Assembly: GCA_026706635.1 (NCBI GenBank)
Contig: JAPOYJ010000038.1
Span: 1-64,000, forward strand
Length of the DNA: 64,000 bases
Reading direction: 5' to 3'
From: Gemmatimonadota bacterium
Lineage (GTDB): Bacteria; Gemmatimonadota; Gemmatimonadetes; Longimicrobiales; Gaopeijiaceae
In this document: piece after piece, positions 38,701 through 46,286 of the stretch
Position numbering within the stretch: the first letter of the stretch is position 1
How the letters are laid out: the number at the start of each line of letters is the position of its first letter
Made by a program: the position numbers and the translations under genes
Notes under the pieces: generated by a model
The model's input: the letters and a program-made list of their open reading frames with translations, nothing else
Database searches by the model: none
What the model was told of the DNA's origin: nothing

Positions 38701-41700
38701 GGGATTCGGGGCCTTCGGGCCGCGGATGATCACCCACGAGGAGCTGGTCGCCCCCGCTCCGGAGGCGATCTCGCAGACCGGACTCGCGACGATACCCAGC
38801 GCATTCGTGTCGGCGGCGCTCTCCTTCGAGTACTCCGGGCTGGAGGCCGGCGAGCGGGTCTTGGTCCACGCCGGCGCGGGCGGCGTGGGGCTGGCCGCCA
38901 TCCAGTGGGTGCAGGCGGCGGGCGCGGAGGTATTCGCCACGGCGAGCGCCCCCAAGCAGGCGTACCTGCGGTCGCTCGGGGTGAAGCACGTCTTCGACAG
39001 CCGCACCACGGCCTTCGGCGAGGGGATCCTGGAGGCGACGGGCGGTGCCGGAGTGGACGTCGTGCTGAACAGCCTCACCGGAGAGGGCTTCATCGACGCG
39101 AGCCTGGCCTGCCTGAGGCAGGGCGGCCGCTTCGTGGAGATGGCCCGGCGGGACATCCTGACCGAGGAGGAGATGGCGGCGGCGCGCCCGGACGTCTCCT
39201 ACGACATCCTGGAGCTCGACGTCCTGAAGAAGACCGAGCCGGAGTGGGTCGGGAGGGTGCTGCGCGATGTGATGGCGCGAATCGCCGAGGGCGAGCTCGA
39301 ACCGATCGTCCACAGCCGGTGGCCGCTGGCGGAGGCGGGCGCCGCGCTGAGCTTCATGCGCTCGGCCCGCCACCTAGGGAAGATCGTCGTGACCGCGCCC
39401 CCGCTCTCCGGCGGCCAGCTCCGCCCCGACGGCACCTATCTCGTGACGGGGGGGCTGGGGGGGATCGGGTGCGCCGTGGCCGAGTGGCTCGCGGACCGGG
39501 GCGCGGGTGCGATCGTGCTCAACGGGCGCCGCGCGCCCGACCCCGCCGCCGAGGAGGCGATCCGTGCGCTCAGGGAGCGGGGCGTGACCGTCGAGGTGGC
39601 ACTGGCGGATGTGGCCGACGAGGCCGCGTTGGACCGGATGCTGGCCGAGTTGGAGCGGCGTCTGCCGCCGCTCGCCGGGGTTATCCACAGCGTGGGCGTC
39701 CTCTCCGACGGCGCGCTCACCAACCAGAGCTGGGAGCGGTTCGAGCGGGTGCTCCGCCCCAAGATCCTGGGCGCGTGGCACCTGCACCGCGCGACGATGG
39801 ACCGCGGTCTCGACATCTTCGTCCTCTTCTCGAGCCGGGTAGGGGTCATGGGCAATCCCGGCCAGGCGAACCACGCCGCTGCCAACGCCTTCCTGGACCA
39901 GCTGGCTGGCCACCGGCGTGCGCTCGGGCTAGCGGGGCAGGCGATCGCCTGGGGGGCGTGGTCGGAGATCGGCGAGGCCGCGGAGCAGCGCGAACGGATC
40001 GACGAGCGGCGCTCGGCGCTCGGCGGGCGGTGGTTCACCCCGCAGCAGGGAATCAGGGCCTTCGAGCGCCTGGTGCGCCAGGATGTGACGAACTCCGTCG
40101 TTATGGCGATGGACTGGGCGGTCTTCGAGGAGGCGGTCGAGGCGCGGCCGCCCCTGCTGGAGGAGATCCTCTCCGCGGCCTCGGAAGGCGGGGCTGACTC
40201 CTCGGCCGCCCCGAAGGAGATCCTCGCGCAGATCGGCGAAGCCCCCGCCGGAGAGCGGGAGAATGTGCTGGTCTCCTTCCTCCAGGGCGAGGTGCAGGCC
40301 GTGCTGCGGCTGCCCTCGGCCCCGGCGCCGACGGTCGGGTTCGTCGATCTGGGGATGGACTCGCTGATGGCCGTCGAGCTCCGCAATCGGCTCAACCGCG
40401 CGCTGGCGGGAGCCTACACGGCACCCAACACCCTGGTCTTCGACTACCCGGACATCTCCGCGCTGGCAGGGCACCTGGCGGGCGAGCTGGCTGGGGATGG
40501 CGCCGCTCCCGTGCCCGGGGCCACCCCCCAGGCTGTGGGAGAGCCGGGAGCTCCCCGCGAATCGGCGCCCCTGCGCGAGCCGCAACTAGTGCGGAATCCG
40601 CAACAGTTGCGCGAACCCCAAGAATTGCGCGAACCGGAAGAGTTGCCCGAGGGGGCACCGCGCACGCCCATCGCAGCCCCGGACGACGCGATCGCAATCG
40701 TGGGGATGGCGTGCCGCTTCCCCGGCGCGCCCGACCTCGACGCCCTCTGGCGCCTTCTCGAGGACGGCCGGGACCTAGTGACCGAGGGGCGCCTCGACCC
40801 CGGTCCCTGGAAGGGTGTGGCGGGTGACCCGGACGACCCGCGCGACGCCGTCCGGCGCGGCGCCTTCCTGGAGGAGATCGACACCTTCGACGCCGGCTTC
40901 TTCGGGATCAGGGCGATCGAGGCGCGCGCGATGGATCCGCGCCAGCGGCTCCTGCTGGAGACGACATGGCACTCCCTGGAGGACGCCGGGATCGATCCAT
41001 CGGCGCTGCGGGGCAGCACCACGGGCGTGTATGTGGGCGTCGGCAACGGCGACTACCGGGATGTGGCCGCCGCCGCCGGCGAGGATCACGGCTACCTGGG
41101 CACGACCATCAGCGTGACCGCTGGCCGAATCGCCTTCGCGCTCGGCCTGAACGGGCCCGCCGTCCCGGTGGACCTGGCATGCGCCTCCGCGCTGGCCGCC
41201 GTGCACCAGGCCGCCGGCGCGCTGCGCCAGGGGGAGGTGGGGATGGCGCTGGCCGGCGGGGCGAACGCGATCCTCTCTCCGGAGGTCGCGATCTTCATGC
41301 GCGAGGCCGGAATGCTCTCGAAGCGGGGCCGGTGCAGCACCTTCGACTCCGCCGCCGACGGCTTCGTGCGCGGCGAGGGGTGCGGGATGGTCGTGCTGAA
41401 GCGCCTCGGCGACGCGGTGGCCGACGGCGACCGCATCTGGGGCGTGATCCGGGGATCGGCGGTGAACCAGAACGGGGCGAGCGCGGGGCTCACCGTCCCC
41501 AACGGGCCGGCTCAGGAACAGGTGATCGAGATGGCGCTCGCGGGGACCGGAATCGCCTCCGCGGAGGTGGACTACCTGGAGGCGCACGGCGCCGGCTCCG
41601 ACCTGGGCGACCCCATCGAGGTCCTAGCGGCCTCCGCGGTCTACGGACGGGGACGAGCCGCCGAGCGTCCGCTCCTGATGGGCTCCGTCAAGACCAACCT

Positions 41701-43306
41701 GGGCCACCAGGAGGCCGCGGCGGGGGTTGCCAGCCTGATCAAGGTGATCCTGGCGATGAACCAGGGCCGCATCCCGAAGCAGCTCCACTTCGACAATCCC
41801 AGTCCGCACCTCGAGTGGGACCGGCTCCCAGTGCGGGTCGTCTCGGAGCCGACCCAGTGGCCCGCCCGCCCGGACCGCCCTGCGCGCGCCGGCGTGAGCT
41901 CCTTCGGGATCTCGGGGGCGAACGCGCATGTGGTTGTGGAGGCGGGGGCTGACTGTAGGAACGGGGCGGCGACCGAGGGTCCGAACCCGGCTCCCCCATG
42001 GGCGCTGGGGAGCGCGCTGGCGGTGCCCGCCGAGCTCCCCGGCAATGTGGCCCGGCTGCCAGCCCCAGAGGGCGACTTCGCTCCGAGGGAGACGCGCCTC
42101 CTTCCCCTCTCCGGCAAGTCCCCGGCGGCGCTCAGGGCGCTGGCGCGGCGGTACCTTGGCTGGCTGGAGGAGCGCGAGGAGGCGTTCGCGACGGAGGCGG
42201 AGGACGGCGCGGCCGCGGCCTCGCTCGCCGACGCTGCACCCGGGTCAGTACTCGCCGACATGGCCTGGACGGCCGGGGTGGGACGCTCCCACTTCGCAAG
42301 CCGCGCAGCCGTCCCCTTCCACGACGCCGGGTCGCTCCGGAAGGGGCTGGCCGCCCTGATCGAGGCGGAGTTGGGGCCGGAGCCCCGAGGATTGCCCGAG
42401 CCCCCCTCGCCCCCCAGGACCGCCTTCGTGTACCCAGGCGAAGGAGGCGAGCACCTCGGTATGGGAGAGGATCTCTACGCGACCGAGCCCGTGGTGCGCG
42501 CCCTGCTGGATCGGTGCGACACGGCACTGGCGGGGGAACCAGATGGTGCCTCCCTCCTCGACGTGATCTTCGGGCGGGCGGAGGCGGCCGGCAGGATCGA
42601 CGACCCCGGGTGGGCGCAGCCAGCCGCCTACGCCCTTGCCTGCGCGCACACCGCCCTGTGGGGGAGCGTGGGCGTGCGCCCCGCGGTGGTGGCCGGCCAC
42701 GGCGTCGGGGAGCTGGCCGCCGCGTGGGCCGCGGGCGTCTTCACCCTGGAGGACGGGCTTCGCATCGCCGCGGCCCGCGGTGTCGCGCTGGCCCGACCGA
42801 GGGTGCGGATGGCGGTCGCGGTCCCCACCGGCGAGCCCTCCGCCTCAGATCCCGACCCACTGGAGGAGGTGGAGGCGGCGTGCGCCGGGGTGACCTTCTC
42901 GCGCCCCGAGATCGTGGTGGTGGGCGGGGGTGGCGCAGCCGCTTCGGGTGCGGGCGGAGCGCTGGACGGCGCGTACTGGCGGAGTCGGGCGGGTGCGCGC
43001 CGCCGATCCGGCGACCTCGCCCCCGCTCTTGCGGAGGCGGGGGTGGAGCAGGTCGTGGAGATCGGCCCGGGGCCCGGGAGAGGCGCCATCCCCCTAGGCG
43101 AGTGGTCGGGTGCGGGCCGTGGAGACGGTCGCGCTCATGCGGCCGACCGCCCTGAGCGCCCCTTCGCGGAGTCGGTCGCTAGCGCCTACGAGGTGGGTCT
43201 GCCAGTCTCCTTCGCCGGACTCTTCGCCGGGGAGGCGCGGCGCCGCATCGCACTGCCCGGCTATCCGTTCCAACGCAGACGCCACTGGTTCGCACCGGCG
43301 CGGTGA
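32747..43306 (+). CDS. Type I polyketide synthase: KS-AT-DH-cMT-(psiKR)-ER-KR-ACP-KS-AT(inactive)
   Basis: A 3,519-residue megasynthase. KS1 14-442 (Cys189, His324, His364). AT1 about 570-900 with GHSVGE (Ser670) and KAFH, a malonyl-type motif. DH about 955-1260 (HRVFGRVVAPG, His993). C-methyltransferase about 1490-1650 (EVGAGTGSAT). A degenerate KR-like region about 1680-1870. ER about 1925-2220 (HAGAGGVGLAA). KR about 2230-2430 (TGGLGGIG). ACP with GMDSL (Ser2539). A linker with hexapeptide repeats (LREPQE) leads to KS2 2645-3065 (Cys2812, His2947, His2987). AT2 then has GHGVGE: Gly3319 replaces the serine, and the small subdomain is cut down. The protein stops after the post-AT motif YPFQRRRHWF with no second ACP. 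One fully reducing, methylating module suggests methyl-branched acyl chains, as in sponge-symbiont or mycocerosate-like synthases (inferred). Confidence 0.93.
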   Translation: MQPPSSTPARFAPGEPIAIVGMACRFPGADDIEAFWRLLEIGGNAVTEGVPGSGEGRWGQIFGDDPVESAACRFGAFVDDIDLFDDAFFRISPVEAELLDPQQRMMLEVSWQALEDAGIDPDRLKKSRTGVYSGISNDEYRMLVVDSAKPSEAAACLYALSGTNLNGTAGRVSFVLGLNGPAKAVDAACASAMVAINDAVADLQQGRADLAIAGGVQAILNGRIYELRADAMMLSPEGQCKTFDASADGYVRAEGCGVVVLKRLCDAEADGDPIWAVIRGSVVNNGGTGVGLTVPNTPALEQVMEDALAQAGVDPLDVGYVEAHGTGTAVGDPIELDAVSSVYGRGRDAGTPLLIGSVKTNMGHMESAAGVVGLIKAALVVRRGVIPKHLHFRDPNPAVEWDSMPLRVTSETMEWPERAGRPRVAGVNCFGISGTNAHIVVEEYRGSGSRQPVAASLPPALEHLELPEGAMRPRRVRLLPLSAKSEAALRETAGRYLAWLDERDDRTVPEAAPAEPTLSEMAWTAGVGRTHFDHRAGVVFRDAASLRRELEALAESGDVAMPRPGGVGRVAFAYTGQGSQWVGMGRDLYETEPVARAVLDRCEAVVREVRGASLLDVMFGSGGAETSGGGNVAELVDTAWEQPALYALGCALTALWSSVGVRPEVVVGHSVGEIAAAQAAGVFTLEDGMRFACARGALMSQMADGTMAAVFAPPGRVAGALEAHNAGFGGVGLSISGDNGTHQVVSGPLEEVEAISGEFASAGIRVRRLNTRKAFHSALVEPILDALEGSLEGVPVAPPSLTVVSNLTGQPVDPGQTLDGAYWRRHAREPVAFAHGVESLAELGVDLVVEIGPRPVLGAMALSVWPESPGTPAPAVIPTLSAPAGDTASRGEAGAAAGGTAAPLGSDFAEAVARSYEAGLPIRFEGLFASEARRRISIPGYPFQRRRHWLEAPRRRRLGAGHPLLGSRHESARGEVTFETEIHPSDPDWLDDHRVFGRVVAPGALYGAMALAAARAEGSGAMALEDVQLQSALVFDAKESGEGTGEAGRRVQLVLDDGDPSAARRFQLFSKGGGEEWSAHVEGRLSPGGSPPSPEAREQIDLDGLRARLDSLDVADYYRARAETGVDLGPSFQTLRRAWSGSGEALGEVSLPEGMGSHRLDLHPLVLDGCFQVMGAARDLTGPHGSVTYLPFGWERLWLTGDRLPDRVVCHARLNEGAARANANADEAPEVLTGELRIYDRSGVLLGGLSGHTVKRATRAAFLSTIEGVQDLLYEVVWRERALPPGMPSADFFPSPGAVSSESRLFSEHLIQAEVDPDDRAALLTDLEHWSWSYALTTLDRLGWRRSRGERVEPEALRERLGVDPEHRRLFRRILEMVARPGVLAEDEDGSGFVVAVGSEDPWPDVLPPDPEAHAAVMARRYSHGLTEVGLFRRSASALPDVLRGREDPLTLLFSSGEPTAADLYLKAPVARAANGLLEEAVRQLLGAIPEGRRLRVIEVGAGTGSATASVLPLLPEGRFDYMYTDISAGFFAEAEARFGDGGGCIEYRPLDIEKDPVGQGFAAHGYDLLLASNVLHATRYLEETLGHCRRLLAPSGQLVALENLSGLGWMDLTFGQLDGWWRFADDYRPDHALAAPAVWRRALGDAGFDAVEVLGPDETELERTPDKGVIVARGPAQVREPRGVWIVAADEGGEARRLADELAARNQTVVLAAASDQEGGWPEVDGPGVFAAGVEMERRGSWRSLLESLPGDAPFSGVVHLMALDGHGEGATTGEVASDIERMGASALAVVQGVADSGLVPDNGLWFVTRGAQVLERERGGELAGAVLWGFGKGVAREAADLQPRMVDLDPRPMAPDPDLANELLYPDSENHVVHRFGRRRVARLVRAESDGARLALPEETDWVLAPDQGGVFDRPFVQPLPVRPLEPREVRVAVSAAGLNFWDVFRSLGFIEEGLLGREMCGHVVEVGSEVSRISAGDHVVGMGFGAFGPRMITHEELVAPAPEAISQTGLATIPSAFVSAALSFEYSGLEAGERVLVHAGAGGVGLAAIQWVQAAGAEVFATASAPKQAYLRSLGVKHVFDSRTTAFGEGILEATGGAGVDVVLNSLTGEGFIDASLACLRQGGRFVEMARRDILTEEEMAAARPDVSYDILELDVLKKTEPEWVGRVLRDVMARIAEGELEPIVHSRWPLAEAGAALSFMRSARHLGKIVVTAPPLSGGQLRPDGTYLVTGGLGGIGCAVAEWLADRGAGAIVLNGRRAPDPAAEEAIRALRERGVTVEVALADVADEAALDRMLAELERRLPPLAGVIHSVGVLSDGALTNQSWERFERVLRPKILGAWHLHRATMDRGLDIFVLFSSRVGVMGNPGQANHAAANAFLDQLAGHRRALGLAGQAIAWGAWSEIGEAAEQRERIDERRSALGGRWFTPQQGIRAFERLVRQDVTNSVVMAMDWAVFEEAVEARPPLLEEILSAASEGGADSSAAPKEILAQIGEAPAGERENVLVSFLQGEVQAVLRLPSAPAPTVGFVDLGMDSLMAVELRNRLNRALAGAYTAPNTLVFDYPDISALAGHLAGELAGDGAAPVPGATPQAVGEPGAPRESAPLREPQLVRNPQQLREPQELREPEELPEGAPRTPIAAPDDAIAIVGMACRFPGAPDLDALWRLLEDGRDLVTEGRLDPGPWKGVAGDPDDPRDAVRRGAFLEEIDTFDAGFFGIRAIEARAMDPRQRLLLETTWHSLEDAGIDPSALRGSTTGVYVGVGNGDYRDVAAAAGEDHGYLGTTISVTAGRIAFALGLNGPAVPVDLACASALAAVHQAAGALRQGEVGMALAGGANAILSPEVAIFMREAGMLSKRGRCSTFDSAADGFVRGEGCGMVVLKRLGDAVADGDRIWGVIRGSAVNQNGASAGLTVPNGPAQEQVIEMALAGTGIASAEVDYLEAHGAGSDLGDPIEVLAASAVYGRGRAAERPLLMGSVKTNLGHQEAAAGVASLIKVILAMNQGRIPKQLHFDNPSPHLEWDRLPVRVVSEPTQWPARPDRPARAGVSSFGISGANAHVVVEAGADCRNGAATEGPNPAPPWALGSALAVPAELPGNVARLPAPEGDFAPRETRLLPLSGKSPAALRALARRYLGWLEEREEAFATEAEDGAAAASLADAAPGSVLADMAWTAGVGRSHFASRAAVPFHDAGSLRKGLAALIEAELGPEPRGLPEPPSPPRTAFVYPGEGGEHLGMGEDLYATEPVVRALLDRCDTALAGEPDGASLLDVIFGRAEAAGRIDDPGWAQPAAYALACAHTALWGSVGVRPAVVAGHGVGELAAAWAAGVFTLEDGLRIAAARGVALARPRVRMAVAVPTGEPSASDPDPLEEVEAACAGVTFSRPEIVVVGGGGAAASGAGGALDGAYWRSRAGARRRSGDLAPALAEAGVEQVVEIGPGPGRGAIPLGEWSGAGRGDGRAHAADRPERPFAESVASAYEVGLPVSFAGLFAGEARRRIALPGYPFQRRRHWFAPAR

Positions 43307-43489
43307 GCGCTCTCCGGTAGCTCGTGGAGGGAATTGGCCTGCGAGCGGCTTGCAGCCGGGCGGGAATGATCGGTTCACATACTCAATATGTAATGATAAC
43401 ATTACATAATGTAATGTGCGGATTACACTTGCTTGCCCGGCAGGCGGAAGCATCTCGGCCACCGAGGCTGGCGGGAGAGGGGCTGCCCG
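43307..43489. promoter_or_regulatory. Intergenic region with 39-bp double operator at 43389-43427
   Basis: TGTAATGATAACATTACA, then TAA, then TGTAATGTGCGGATTACA: the same two-palindrome layout as the other four copies, but with different N8 sequences, so the geometry rather than the bases is kept. It ends 62 bases before the permease ATG. A degenerate scaffold trace (GTAGCTCGTGGAGGGA) precedes it. The ribosome-binding site GGGAGAGGGG follows. Confidence 0.7.
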
Positions 43490-45250
43490 ATGAGTAGGAG
43501 CAGACCTTCCCCCCTCTACCAGCCCGACGAGAAGCCCCCCTTCCGACTCTCCCTCGGCGTCGGCCTCCAGCTCGCGGCGCTCAACGTCGCCGCCGTGATG
43601 CTCATCCCCATGGTTGTGATGCGGGCTGCTGGCGTCTCCGACGCCTACCTCTCCTGGGCCGTCCTCGCATCGGTCGCCGTCTGCGGGGTGGCGACCATCC
43701 TGCAGGCTCGGCGCGCGGGACGCATCGGGATGGGCCACGTACTGGTCATGGGCACCTCCGGCGCCTTCATCCCGGCCTCCATCTCGGCGCTGCAGGAGGG
43801 CGGCCCGGCACTCCTCGCCACCCTCGTCGCGATCTCCGCGCTGGTCCCCCTCCTCCTCTCGTGGCGGCTCTCCCTCTTCCAGCGCGTCCTCACGCCCGCG
43901 GTCTCGGGCACCGTGATCATGCTCATTCCGATCACGGTCCTGCCCTTCGTCTCGAGCCTTCTGTCCGGCCCGGCAGGCACGGCTCCGCCCCCGGGCGTTC
44001 CGCTCAGCTTCTGCGCTACCGTGCTCGTCATAGGCGTCCTTGCGCTCAGGGCGACGGGAGCGCTACGGCTGTGGGCGCCCGTGATCGGCGTCGCACTGGG
44101 CTCCGCGATAGCGGCCAGCTACGGCCTCTACGACCTGGAACGCGTGGCCGCGGCCCCCTGGATCGCTCTGCCGCAGCTGCGGGTGCCCGGTCTCGATCTC
44201 GGCTTCGGCGCGGCCTTCTGGACGCTCCTTCCTTCCTTCCTCCTGGTGGCCGTGATCGCCGCCGTCCGCACGATGAGCAGCGCGGTGGCGGTCCAGCGCG
44301 TCTCGTGGCGTCGCCGGAGCCGCGCCATCGACTTCCGGGCCGTGCAGGGCGCGATGGCGGTGGACGGCGCGGGCAACCTCCTCGCCGGTCTCGCCGGGAC
44401 AGTCCCCGGGAGCGCGACCACCACGAGCGTACCGCTCACCCAGCTCACCGGCGTGGCCGCGCGCTCGGTCGGGTTCGTTGCCGGAGCCGCCTTCATCGCC
44501 TTCGCCTTCCTCCCGAAGCCCTTCGCCGCGGTGCTCGCCATCCCGGATCCGGTCTTCACCGGCTACCTGGTCGTCCTCCTTGCCATGCTCTTCGCGATCG
44601 GCGTGAAGATCGTGGTGCAGGGCGGGCTGGGGTACCGCGAGGGACTCGTCGTCGGCATCGCCTTTCTGGCCGGAGTGGGTGCGCAGTACGGCCTGATCCT
44701 CCCCGAGGAACTGTCCCGTTTCGCGGGCGGCCTGCTGGAGAACGGGATGAACGCCGGCGGCTTCAGCGCGATCCTCATGACGCTCTTCCTGCGCCTCACG
44801 GGGCCGGCACACAGCCGCCTCCGGACCGCACTCGATCCGTCGCAGCTGCCGCGGATCCAGGGTTTCCTTCGGGACTTCGCAGCCAGAAGCGGGTGGGGCG
44901 AGGCCATGTCCCTCCGGCTGGGGGCCGTCGCCGAGGAAGCGCTGCTCGCGCTCGCCCATCCCGAGGTGACGCAACCGGAGACCCCCCGCGCAAGGCGCCC
45001 CGAACGCCCTTCCCGCCTTCTCCTGACCGCCCACCGGGAAAACGACGGTGCCGTGCTCGAGTTCATCGTCGGCACCGGAGAGGAGAACCTGGAGGACCGC
45101 GTCGCCCTCCTCGGCGACCCCTCCGACGAGGCCGCGATCGAGCGGGAGGTCCTGCTGCGCCTTCTACGCCATATGGCCGCCTCGGTTCGCCACCAGCAGT
45201 ACCATGACACCGAGGTCGTGACGGTGCGGGTCGAGGCGGTCCCGGACTAG
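43490..45250 (+). CDS. NCS2-type nucleobase permease with C-terminal HATPase-like domain
   Basis: The 586-residue product has about 12-14 membrane segments over residues 20-440 in the uracil/xanthine permease pattern (GVGLQLAALNVAAVML, VPGSATTTSVPLTQLTGVAA, GLVVGIAFLAGVGAQYGLIL). The last 130 residues are soluble. LGAVAEEALLALAHPE, LEFIVGTGEENLEDRVALL and EVLLRLLRHMAASVRHQQY resemble the N, G1 and G2 regions of RsbW/SpoIIAB-type anti-sigma kinases, though the binding residues are degenerate. A transporter with a tail of this kind suggests nucleotide sensing or coupling to signalling; this is inference. ATG 43490 is preferred over the upstream in-frame start at 43433 because of the ribosome-binding site. 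Confidence 0.8.
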   Translation: MSRSRPSPLYQPDEKPPFRLSLGVGLQLAALNVAAVMLIPMVVMRAAGVSDAYLSWAVLASVAVCGVATILQARRAGRIGMGHVLVMGTSGAFIPASISALQEGGPALLATLVAISALVPLLLSWRLSLFQRVLTPAVSGTVIMLIPITVLPFVSSLLSGPAGTAPPPGVPLSFCATVLVIGVLALRATGALRLWAPVIGVALGSAIAASYGLYDLERVAAAPWIALPQLRVPGLDLGFGAAFWTLLPSFLLVAVIAAVRTMSSAVAVQRVSWRRRSRAIDFRAVQGAMAVDGAGNLLAGLAGTVPGSATTTSVPLTQLTGVAARSVGFVAGAAFIAFAFLPKPFAAVLAIPDPVFTGYLVVLLAMLFAIGVKIVVQGGLGYREGLVVGIAFLAGVGAQYGLILPEELSRFAGGLLENGMNAGGFSAILMTLFLRLTGPAHSRLRTALDPSQLPRIQGFLRDFAARSGWGEAMSLRLGAVAEEALLALAHPEVTQPETPRARRPERPSRLLLTAHRENDGAVLEFIVGTGEENLEDRVALLGDPSDEAAIEREVLLRLLRHMAASVRHQQYHDTEVVTVRVEAVPD

Positions 45251-45255
45251 CGCGG

Positions 45256-45276
45256 TAGCAGGATGACTTACTGCTA
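45256..45276. terminator. Hairpin between convergent genes
   Basis: TAGCAG-gatgactta-CTGCTA is a 6-bp perfect stem in the 23-bp gap between the convergent permease and hydrolase genes. It reaches into the hydrolase stop codon. Possible bidirectional terminator; short and without a T-run. Confidence 0.3.
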
Positions 45277-46200
45277 GCCTAGCAGCCCGTTCTCCTCCAG
45301 GAAGCCGCGCATCGCCCCCACGCACTCCGCCGGCTTCTCCACCTGCAGGAAGTGCGTCGTCTCGGGGATGAAGTCGTAGTCGACGGTCAGGATGTGGCTT
45401 AGGTCGAAGGTGGGCAGGTAGGCGTAGGGCAGCGTGGGATCGGAGCCGATCACCTTCGTCGGACAGGGGAGATTGCCGAAGTCCACCAGGAACGCGTACG
45501 TCCTGATGAAGGCGATGATCTGGGCCTCGTAGTCGCGAGGGCAGCGGAGCTCGTAGCCCCCCAGTCCCAGGAGGGAGGATTCCCGCAGAATCGTCTGGGA
45601 CATCAGCTCCGCGGCCTGGGGAACCGCTCTGCGGAGCACTGGCAGGAACTCGAAGAGCTCCACGAAGTCCTGCCTCGTCCGGAATCGGTCGGCGCGACGG
45701 CTAGCCACCCCGGCCGACTGCTCGGCGACGGCGTCGAAATCCGGATCCTTCGGGCCGGGTCTGTAGAGCGGCGGGTCGAAGAGGACCCACGCCGCGAGCG
45801 TGTCGCACCCGCCCGTCCCCAGCGTCCCCGACAGGAGTGCCGTCAGGGCGGAAAGCGAATGAAACACCCCTGTCGTGGACCGCTCGCCGTAGTGGCGCGT
45901 CGCGGCCTCGACGACGCGCTCCTGGTCGCGGACCAGGTTGGGGACGTTGTGCTCCGTGCGGTCTCCCACCGCGTTCCAGCCGTGGTTCCGCATGTCGTAG
46001 AGCAGGACATCGAAGTCATCCGTAAGGAGCGACCAGAACGGATAGTAGAAGTCCATCGCCAGCCCGTTCCCGTGGCCCAGGATAAGGCGCGGCCCGGCCG
46101 GGTTCCCATGCCTGCGCAGAAAGGTGACGCTGCCGTCGTCAAGACGGACCTCATGCACCGAGCGCGGCTCGGGAATCTCCCACCGGGCTGCACTGCTCAT
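45274..46200 (-). CDS. Alpha/beta hydrolase fold protein
   Basis: The 308-residue product opens with an oxyanion-hole block ILGHGNGLAMDFYYPF, then VLLYDMRNHGWN. The nucleophile elbow is FHSLSALTALL (the usual G-x-S-x-G becomes HSLSA). An Asp-containing strand (WVLFDPPLY) and a late ETTHFLQVEKP histidine could complete a triad. Esterase, thioesterase or lipase-like activity is possible. It lies 86 bases downstream of a carrier-protein gene on the same strand and next to the PKS locus, so release or editing of acyl chains from the carrier is a reasonable hypothesis, not shown by sequence. Confidence 0.82.
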   Translation of the reverse strand: MSSAARWEIPEPRSVHEVRLDDGSVTFLRRHGNPAGPRLILGHGNGLAMDFYYPFWSLLTDDFDVLLYDMRNHGWNAVGDRTEHNVPNLVRDQERVVEAATRHYGERSTTGVFHSLSALTALLSGTLGTGGCDTLAAWVLFDPPLYRPGPKDPDFDAVAEQSAGVASRRADRFRTRQDFVELFEFLPVLRRAVPQAAELMSQTILRESSLLGLGGYELRCPRDYEAQIIAFIRTYAFLVDFGNLPCPTKVIGSDPTLPYAYLPTFDLSHILTVDYDFIPETTHFLQVEKPAECVGAMRGFLEENGLLG

Positions 46201-46286
46201 GTCTGACCGCGGCTACCGTTCGGCGTGCCGGCCTGGGGGTGGGCGGCCACCGCTACGGCGCCGCCCGGCGTATGCTCCTGGTCGGA

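Noticed and set aside
36941-39373. 810-codon minus-strand frame inside the PKS
   Set aside because: Shadow of the cMT-ER region of the PKS; no family features.
43389-43427. Rho-independent terminator of the PKS gene
   Set aside because: The stem is weak and AT-rich, lacks a T-run, and matches the 39-bp double-operator pattern found upstream of other genes.
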